Source of the DNA: Sistotremastrum niveocremeum HHB9708
Taxonomy: Eukaryota; Basidiomycota; Agaricomycetes; Sistotremastrales; Sistotremastraceae
Direction: 5' to 3'
DNA length: 36,780 nucleotides
NCBI GenBank assembly: GCA_001630475.1
Contig: KV419476.1
Span: 1-36,780, forward strand
The translations under genes and the position numbers were made by a program. The notes beneath the pieces were generated by a model. That model ran no database searches. It saw only the letters and a program-made list of their open reading frames with translations, and was not told the origin of the DNA. Positions 30,926 through 36,780 of the stretch are shown piece by piece; position 1 is the stretch's first letter; each line of letters starts with the position of its first letter.

Positions 30926-32658
30926 TAGTGATGCCGGAGTTCGGTCCGACCAAGCGTCCGGACCGCGTCCGAACCGAACTGAACCTACGGTCCGGTTCAG
31001 GTTCGGGCGCTCGACCAAGGACCGAACCGAAGTTCGGTTCGCGGTTCGGGCTTTTCTTGAGGCAGCCCGGACGCGGTTCGAACCGAACTGGACCGCGGAC
31101 CGATAGTCAAGGCTATCGAGAATTTTGAGGATTCAGACCATGATTTTTGATTAGTACAGAGCGTAAATAGTAATATATTTCTAATGTCGAATCGAGATCC
31201 TCATTAACGCCGATATCTCCGCGAGCAAGCAAACCACCACGACGCGTCAGCGTGTCAGCGTGTCTCGCCAACGTCCATCCGTCTCAGCAGCAGCAGGGCG
31301 GCTCTCCCGTCTTTCGCGTCCAAGGTCATCACTATTCGCTCTCTGCTCATCCAGAGCTAGTACCATCAGCCTTCCTAACAGCGAAGACATTTAATCCACT
31401 GTCAACTGTAACTGCGGCTGCGACTTCCACTTCACACTATTTCATTCTCGATTCTTCTAGTGCTTCAAGATTGCTCGGACTTCATTCACAAGATCATTGT
31501 AGACCTCCAGCAAAAACTGTCTCGCGACGTCATTCTTTACTATCCGAATCCCGCCTAGTCCCTAGATCGTGCTCGCAACTTCACTCGAAGCTTCACCCTC
31601 AATCTCTGGCAGCTACCGCTCGCGACGACAGGCTTGGTGCCTGTCGTTGCACACTTGCGATATGAGTGACTTGGCGTCACTCAAATCAGCTGTACCTCTC
31701 CCCTCGAAACCAGTGACTTGGCGTCACTGGTGTTCGTCTTCGCACATGCATTTCTCGAAAGCTCGTCCACATTTTTTTTTCACTTGGCGACCTATCTCCT
31801 TCTTCCGTGTCTAGCGTACAAAGAGATCTGGCGTCATCGTCTCTCATCCGTCATCGTCATCGTTTCACCGTGCTTTGCGTCCGTTCAGGTTCTTACGTTC
31901 CGGCCTCTCGATCCTGTAAGCCAATACTGTATCCGTATCTCACACGTGTCGAGACGTCTCGCTGACGACCTTTCGTTTTTGCCAGACTATCACCAAACCT
32001 GCGCTGCCGTTTCACACACGAGAACACATTCGTGTCGGCTCGTGATGATTGGCCGGAGGGATTCCAAGTCTTGAAGAACTTTGAGCTCGGAAACATGGAG
32101 AAAGGAAGACATGGAGGAAGTGATGTGATCAGGGACTATATTTATGATCATGGTGCGTTCCCTCTTCTCTTTGTCTCGGACTTCGTGCTAACTTCTATTT
32201 CTCGTCTCTTGAAATCTCTCCCGGTCTCTCAATCACCTCATCCACACGAAGATCACACACTCGCCGTGTCTCGATAACCCTATGCAATTCCGTCTCCGTC
32301 TCTTTCGCACCATCAGCGTTCGTCCGCGGCTTGCGGTGTTTCGTTTCAAGACCGTACAATTCCACGAGTACCATTGTCGTCGCAATCTGAATCTATCATA
32401 CCATTGCTCAATATACTCTCCTTTTTTTGGTTCATAATCTCGCGCGTGCTCTCAAGAATTATAGGAACAAGAGAAATTTGAAATTGATAGCGTCCTCAAA
32501 GCGTCCGAACCGCGTCCGAACCGGACTGGACGCTTTGAGGACCGGACGCCGCGTCCGGTTCAGGTCCGGAGGTCAGAGGGAGGACCGAACCGAAGTTCGG
32601 TTCGAGGTTCGGGCTCGAGAGGTCAAGGACCGAACCGAACCGAACTTCGGCATCACTA
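30926..32658. mobile_element. Non-autonomous hAT-type element, 1733 bp, TSD GACGGGCT, inside the hAT transposase
   Basis: Both ends are TAGTGATGCC followed by GGAGTTCGG or GAAGTTCGG. Perfect octamers GACGGGCT lie at 30918-30925 and 32659-32666. About 170 bases at each end are made of repeated GGACCGAACC / GCGTCCGAACCG words in both orientations. The middle (31130-32460) has no transposase; its open frames have no domain I recognise. It interrupts the hAT coding exon between PKKPV and TAVKTRWN; its terminal TAG supplies a premature stop on the minus strand. Confidence 0.92.
31625..31731. repeat. Three perfect hairpins with the same TTGGY loop
   Basis: 31625-31647 has a 9-bp stem ACGACAGGC, loop TTGGT. 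31663-31683 has an 8-bp stem TGAGTGAC, loop TTGGC. 31709-31731 has a 9-bp stem ACCAGTGAC, loop TTGGC. All stems are perfect, spaced about 40-46 bases, inside the 1733-bp element. Confidence 0.75.
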
Positions 32659-34815
32659 GACGGGCTTCTTCGGTTTGATGGCGACGTGCTTGCAGCAGTC
32701 TTTGAGATGAGTGGTCTTCTGATCGGACTTCTTGAGATGTGTTGCGAAGCCTTTGACCTAGAATGAATGTCATATTAGTACTCGGGTTCAGACGGGTGCA
32801 CAAGGGTTAAGGACTGACCTTTTTCAACATGAAGACGCCGGTCTTCTTTTCCGCGGACGAGAGTGGTCCCAGCTTAATGATCGTCCCGTTGTTGATCTCT
32901 TCAACCTCATCAGCCAACTCCTTCATCGCCGACACTCCCATATCCTGCGCCGCTTCGACATCGGCATCGCTCGTTCCAATCTCACCATCCAAGACTTTGT
33001 ACGCCGAGACATCGTCAGCGGCGGTGATGCCATCTTCGCCGAGGCCAGCTTCAATCTCTTCTGCTCTTGTCAAGGGCCGTTCGATCCACTGTCCACTGCC
33101 AGGGGCGTCACCGACGGGGAGAACAAGAGGGGGAGGGAGGGAGAAGTCGATATCGTCGGTAATTCCGTCGTCGTCCTCGTCGTTGACGGAAACGAGGGAA
33201 GGGAGGGTGTCGTCACGTAAGTCTTCGTCTTCTTCGTCCTCAAATCGGTCGGGGAGGGCGGTTCGTTTCTTTGACGTCGATTTCTTCGCTTTCTTCTTTG
33301 ACCCGCCACCACCACCACCTCTCTTTCGCTTCCGTGGTTCTCGTGCCGGTACAATCTTCTTGCGGCCTTTCAGCACGTTGGTGTCGGCAAGGGACTCGAA
33401 GGGGCGAAGAAAGGCCTGTCATATAATAAATACCAGAATGTGATGTTAAACCGTAAATAAATACCTGAGCGACCAAGTTAATGATATGCAGAATGCAGCG
33501 GATACGAGTCGTTTGACCACCGTTGGATGGCAGGATGACGGGGAGGTGGTCGGTCATGGTATCGTTGTTGGAAGCGTTATCACCGGCGGTACCGATCCAC
33601 TGTAAAATGTCTTAGATTAGCGAAAATGCAGTGGTTAATATAAGCCCATACCTTTTCGGCGATGCCGTAGTGTTGCATGACGTCGACCATTCCGATGGCG
33701 AGGTTTTCGCCGGTATGAGCGACGGCGACACTGGAAGTAACACATGAGTGAGAGTGTCGTCTTACAAATAAACTGATTGCTTACCGAACGAAATCAAGGA
33801 TAACCTTGTTGATGCGTGGGGTATTCGATGGCGACCAGTGCGTCGTTATTCCCAAAAATGAGAGGGTATTGCGGGCGGCCCACGCGTCCATGCCGGCGTG
33901 AAAGGCAGCTTCTTCTGACTGTGTAAAGAGACAAGAATCAGTACATTGTTGAGACAGAAAAAGAAAAATACGCACCCCGAAAAGCTCGATCAATCGCTTC
34001 TGCGCCATCTTAAAAAGTGTCTCCAAGTCGCGGATGATGGTGGTATGAGAAGGGATGTGGGCATGAGGGTTGAACATCTTGATCATTTCACGAAAAGAAT
34101 CGCTGTTGACGACAGAGAAGGGTAGGTTTGACCGGATGATCCAGACGAGGAGTCTGAACCGAAAGCGTTCCCGAGTGTACGTGCTACCGGCGAGAAAAGT
34201 CGCCATCTTGGCGACTTGAGCGGATTCCCCGCACTTGCTAGCGTGTCGACTCAGATTGGAGGTGGCGGCGTCGTTGGCTGGGCGATGGCAGACAGCCAAG
34301 GTGCTGTGGGAGAGGCATAGTGAGAGGGAGACGACGTGGGAGTAAAGTTTTCTGCTTACGTCTTACACGTGAACTCATGCATGGCGCAACCATGCGAATT
34401 CCTTACGATTTTCCCAGCCCCATCACGTTGAAGCGTTGGCGTCTGGAAATGCTTATAAACCTTCGACGTCCATTTCTTAACCTTATTGTCTGTGGAAACC
34501 GCCGAAGTTGAAACGCCAGAATAAGAACAAATCGGAAAGGGCCCTACCGAGGATCTCCTGCTCTTCATCCGTATCATTGCCCACCGCATCCTCATCTTCC
34601 TCCCCGTCGACATCAATGATAGAAGAGGCTGTTGGAGCAGTAGAGGGAGCACGAGAAGTCGCATCGTCGTCGTCGTCGGATGTTAGGCCGGATGGAGTAA
34701 CTGCGGCGTTCTGACCCCTTTTCGATTGAAAGGCTGGTCCCGATTTGGATGTCGATGAGGCGTGCTTTGCTGCAGGTCCTTTGGCAGAAGTAGCCTTCTT
34801 CTTAGGAGGTGCCAT
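32659..34815 (-). CDS. hAT transposase, N-terminal exons 1-8
   Basis: The ATG is at 34815. Exons on the minus strand are 34815-34548, 34489-34360, 34303-33976, 33918-33785, 33730-33652, 33599-33465, 33415-32819 and 32757-32659; all introns are GT-AG, 49-61 bases. Joined with the exons left of 30917 they give about 950 residues without a stop once the 30926-32658 insert and one duplication are ignored. The N-terminus is K/A-rich (MAPPKKKATSAKGP) and acidic. Exons 2-3 carry a BED-type zinc finger (KVYKHF; ...FTC...VC...LSRHASKC). Next come the RNase H-like core with WIGTAGDNASNNDTM and CILHIINLVAQ, and a basic/acidic linker in exon 7 (RKRKRGGG, then D/E-rich). It is the transposase that would cut and rejoin the TAAGG ends in the nucleus. 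Confidence 0.9.
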
Positions 34816-35280
34816 GAGTGCAAGAACAACCACGGGTGCAGGTGTCCCAAGACTTGCGGAATTTATAGGTTTCCTTTTGGACTCCGCTTCATAGCTGTAC
34901 AGTACACAGGTTGTCAAAGTAAATCCCGAATACACGATCATGTCTTGAGCCTCAAAAAGTCGTAGCTAATAATTGTTGTGATAGTCCAGTGGTCTCCGCG
35001 GCTTATGACCGTGGAGACCGGGGTTTTGAGCTCTCTGAGTTCAAGACTTGGTCAAAGCACTCTTTCAATATTCGATTATTTAAATGAATATAAATATTGA
35101 ATATTGACGGGTGTACCCGACAGGTACCTGTGAGGGAAAAAAATTCCTAAACGAGAGACCTGGCACCCGCCAAAAATAAAATGTTTCGCACCTGGCACCT
35201 GCCGGGAAATGCCGAGGTAGGTACCTGCGCAGGTGCACTCACAGGTACCCTTTTTTTGCCCTAATTCGTGTTAAACCTTA
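34816..35280. other. 5' flank of the hAT transposase gene with a tRNA-like pol III promoter and terminal motifs
   Basis: The plus-strand stretch at 34975-35050 has an A-box-like TAGTCCAGTGG (34982-34992), an 8-bp hairpin CTCCGCGG/CCGTGGAG around CTTATGA, and a B-box-like GTTCAAGAC (35039-35047), followed by an AT-rich tail. This is the layout of a tRNA-derived SINE or tRNA relic. From 35107 to 35280 are GGTACCTG motifs and the right terminal repeat of the hAT. Minus-strand transcription of the transposase would start in this region, but I see no clear TATA. Confidence 0.4.
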
Positions 35281-35470
35281 GTATGCCCTTTCCCAGGACC
35301 CTTAGGGGTCCTCGGTTGCGACCACGGTTGCGACTGGTCATGACTGCAGTTGCCGGTTGCCTGATTTTCAAAAATCCAGATGACCGGCAACTGCAGTCCA
35401 GTCACGACCCCACCACGACCTTCGGTTGCCTGCAGTCACATGGACTGGACCTTCAAACTCTAGTCGGTAC

Positions 35471-35904
35471 TTCGCTTACATGTCGCTAATGATGATCGTC
35501 TCTTTCCCGGTCGTCAGTTTCATCAGCTGGCTGGCTTCAATGATTCTCCTAGCGAGTGGGATGTGGATCGTATACTGGCGCACTCAGGTGCTGGTTCTGG
35601 AGCTGCCTTCAAAGTGTTATGGAAGTCTGGAGATACCAATTGGATGGAATTCGGATCAGTGAGGCATTTGGTCGCGTTTGATGACTACTTGGAAGCTATG
35701 AACATTCCTCGTCATGTCTTCGATTCGTCTGCTAACCGTTCCTCTTCCTCTGAAGTCCTCTTAGGTTCTCTCCTCATCACGCCACCTTTATCCACTCCTC
35801 CTTGCTCCAGTGGCGCGGCTCCTCCGTTGTCTTCCAGCATAACACGGGACCTGCAATTTTCCCTCGCGTTTCGGCATGCTCTCGACATATATAATTCCAC
35901 TTGA
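35471..35904 (+). CDS. Gypsy Pol C-terminal tail with chromodomain-like region
   Basis: After the second GTCGGTAC duplication the pol frame resumes (LHVANDDRLFPGRQFHQL), matching the usual continuation after FHxSxLRPH in gypsy elements. A chromodomain-like segment follows: EWDVDRILAHSGAG, then KVLWKSGDTNWMEF, then LVAFDDYLEAMNI, with aromatic residues spaced as in chromodomains that guide integration to chromatin. An S/P-rich tail ends at 35904. The piece continues the frame of 26282-28964 exactly when the intervening stack is left out. Confidence 0.8.
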
Positions 35905-35910
35905 AGAATC

Positions 35911-36465
35911 TTGGCACCTCGCTGTCTTCTAGTCGCACCCTCGTTCACTCCTTCGTTCATGCATATGTCGTTCTCTATGCCCACCTCCCAAAACTCCTTC
36001 TCCGACGCTGCCTTCCGCGAGCTCGTCTCCTTGCTCAATCGCGCCGTCGGTGCTCCTGCCACTGCCCCGCCTCCTCCTCCTCCCCCTGCTCCGGCAGCAG
36101 ATCCTGTGGGATATGTCCCGCCGGAAATCTGGCGTACTCTCACCGAGCACCAGCGCAATGGCATCATCCGCACCCGTCCTCGCCCTGCCCATCACGTCGC
36201 CCCTTACGGTAATCGTCCCAACCGCCGCGGAACTCGTAACCGTGCCCACGCCGCCGCAGCCAACCATGCTGTCGCCGAGCCCGCCCCCGCCGCTCCCGCT
36301 GCACCCCCCGCTCCCGTCGCCGCTCCTCTCGACGCCGCGATAGCCAACATCGTCAATGACATGTTTTTTAACGCCAATGACACTGTAGCGGCGGCTGGCA
36401 ACGAGGACGTGGTCCTCCCAGACATAGATGATGAGATCGCGTCTGCTTACTTCGAGGATGTTTAA
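35911..36465 (+). CDS. Extra 3' ORF of the gypsy element, function unknown
   Basis: This 184-residue ORF lies between the end of pol and the 3' LTR. Possible starts are 35911, 35962 and 35968. The middle is P/A-rich (APATAPPPPPPPAPAADP), then an ordered-looking piece (YVPPEIWRTLTEHQRNGIIR), a basic R/N stretch, a long A/P segment, and an acidic C-terminus (VVLPDIDDEIASAYFEDV). There is no signal peptide or membrane helix, so it is not envelope-like. Codon use matches the GC-rich third positions of a coding sequence, and it has no stop over 555 bases. It may be an accessory protein of this lineage; I do not recognise it. Confidence 0.6.
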   Translation: MAPRCLLVAPSFTPSFMHMSFSMPTSQNSFSDAAFRELVSLLNRAVGAPATAPPPPPPPAPAADPVGYVPPEIWRTLTEHQRNGIIRTRPRPAHHVAPYGNRPNRRGTRNRAHAAAANHAVAEPAPAAPAAPPAPVAAPLDAAIANIVNDMFFNANDTVAAAGNEDVVLPDIDDEIASAYFEDV

Positions 36466-36642
36466 TAGGATTCCCCTTCGTCGCTCGTTCCCCTCGCGGT
36501 GGCCTCACCATTGCGTCGTGTTTTTCTTTTGGGGTTTCTTTCGCTTCTTTTTGGGTCTTCTTTCACACATTCTTCTTCTGTTTCACGCGGTCTGACATTC
36601 TTTTTCTCATGTATGTGACCCTTTGTGTCCCAGGAGGGCGAG
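36466..36642 (+). other. Gypsy 3' untranslated region with polypurine tract
   Basis: A T/C-rich stretch without ORF ends in AGGAGGGCGAG (36632-36642) directly before the LTR start TGTAAGG, the position where plus-strand priming is expected. Confidence 0.65.
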
Positions 36643-36780
36643 TGTAAGGATTCGTCGTCTCCCTCAGTTCCGTGAGACTTTATTTCCTTCTTTTGTTTCT
36701 GCTACTTTCGCCGGCCGAGCCTTTTACTTCATTCTCCGCTCGTGCCTGGCCTCTTTTCGTATATAGCTCGACCTCTACCT
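36643..36780 (+). repeat. Gypsy 3' LTR, first 138 bp
   Basis: Identical to 21793-21930. The window stops at CTCTACCT, the same base at which the contig left of the N gap stops, which suggests another contig break here. Confidence 0.85.

Larger units (their letters stand above)
29314..35280 (-). mobile_element. Complete hAT DNA transposon, TSD GTATGCCC
   Basis: Terminal inverted repeats are TAAGGTTTAACACGAAT (29314) and its perfect inverse ending at 35280. Perfect 8-bp duplications GTATGCCC lie at 29306-29313 and 35281-35288. Subterminal CAGGTACCTG/GGTACCTG motifs cluster at both ends. It carries one intron-rich hAT transposase gene on the minus strand. Total length is 5967 bp, of which 1733 bp is a later insertion (30926-32658). 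Apart from that insert it looks complete. Confidence 0.93.
28965..35462. mobile_element. Small TAG-ended hAT-type element split by a complete hAT; TSD GTCGGTAC
   Basis: The ends are TAGGGTTTTAAAGTCC and, inverted, TAGAGTTTGAAGGTCC. Perfect octamers GTCGGTAC lie at 28957-28964 and 35463-35470. The element's own sequence is 28965-29313 plus 35289-35462, about 523 bases, and matches the 497-bp copy at 25785. The rest is the nested hAT. Removing 28965-35470 rejoins the gypsy frame exactly (…FHASVL followed by RLHVANDDRLFPGRQF). Confidence 0.92.
21793..36780 (+). mobile_element. Ty3/gypsy (chromovirus-like) LTR retrotransposon carrying nested insertions
   Basis: Order on the plus strand is 5' LTR, ORF1, Gag with zinc knuckle, protease, [chimeric MITE and deletion], C-terminal RT, RNase H, integrase, [stack 28965-35462], chromodomain-like tail, extra 3' ORF, purine tract and partial 3' LTR. 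RT before integrase and the GPF/chromo-like tail place it in Ty3/gypsy. Without the insertions the internal part is about 7.6 kb, minus roughly 1 kb lost from PR/RT. It cannot move on its own because the RT palm is gone. Confidence 0.88.

Noticed and set aside
30926-32658. ORFs such as 31252-31665 as a gene carried by the 1.7 kb element
   Set aside because: No domain, S/H/R-rich composition, and the hairpin series lies in it. I keep it as non-coding.
35911-36465. Envelope gene interpretation of the 3' gypsy ORF
   Set aside because: No signal peptide, no membrane helix, and A/P-rich linkers do not fit an envelope protein.

Overview
The window looks like a transposon graveyard from a mushroom-forming basidiomycete (Agaricomycetes). 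The evidence is a Plavaka-type (CACTA-related) transposase, a family typical of those fungi, plus genes split by many 47-61 bp GT-AG introns, Ty1/copia and Ty3/gypsy elements, and several families of hAT-like non-autonomous elements. I found no convincing intact host gene, no rRNA and no CRISPR array. All calls come from reading the sequence; no database was searched.

Left part (1-11.4 kb): a Plavaka transposase gene (4881-10998, plus strand) is missing its N-terminus because a copia element (LTR 4485-4880, Gag/protease ORF on the minus strand) sits in it. The copia ORF is itself cut at 2610 by unrelated sequence that runs to the left window edge and contains a long foldback (1748-2187). Further right the same Plavaka gene is interrupted by a 2.7 kb non-coding element with long inverted repeats (7750-10467) flanked by a perfect 9-bp duplication. 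Removing that insertion and one duplication leaves the Plavaka frame open through nine splice junctions. A 300-bp hAT MITE (11083-11382) lies in its 3' region.

Middle part (11.4-21.5 kb): relic sequence with few credible ORFs. It holds two more hAT-type MITEs (12956-13586, 14733-15384), each with a perfect 8-bp duplication, a candidate 1-kb solo LTR (15618-16654), an array of small palindromes, and five diverged TATA-box promoter-like units, all facing the minus strand. The units suggest a decayed tandem gene family; one relic shows exon-like pieces resembling fungal DUF6533 membrane proteins.

Right part (21.5-36.8 kb): a Ty3/gypsy chromovirus-like element (5' LTR 21793-22061, plus strand) runs to a partial 3' LTR at the window end. 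It carries a stack of nested insertions. A small TAG-ended hAT-type element (28965-35462) sits in pol. Inside that is a complete hAT element (29314-35280) with an 11-exon transposase on the minus strand, and inside its transposase gene is a 1.7 kb non-autonomous hAT element (30926-32658). Every level has a perfect 8-bp target duplication and the host reading frame is continuous across it. A second copy of the small TAG-ended element (25785-26281) has non-matching flanks and replaces the gypsy region from protease to the RT YxDD motif, as expected of a deletion by recombination between two insertions.

The 100-N gap at 21693-21792 is flanked by a perfect 138-bp repeat that also forms the last 138 bases of the window. 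This is probably an assembly artefact at the LTR rather than biology. The autonomous hAT shares its TAAGG...ACGA terminus and CAGGTACCTG subterminal palindromes with the MITEs at 11083 and 12956, so it is the best candidate for the element that mobilised them.
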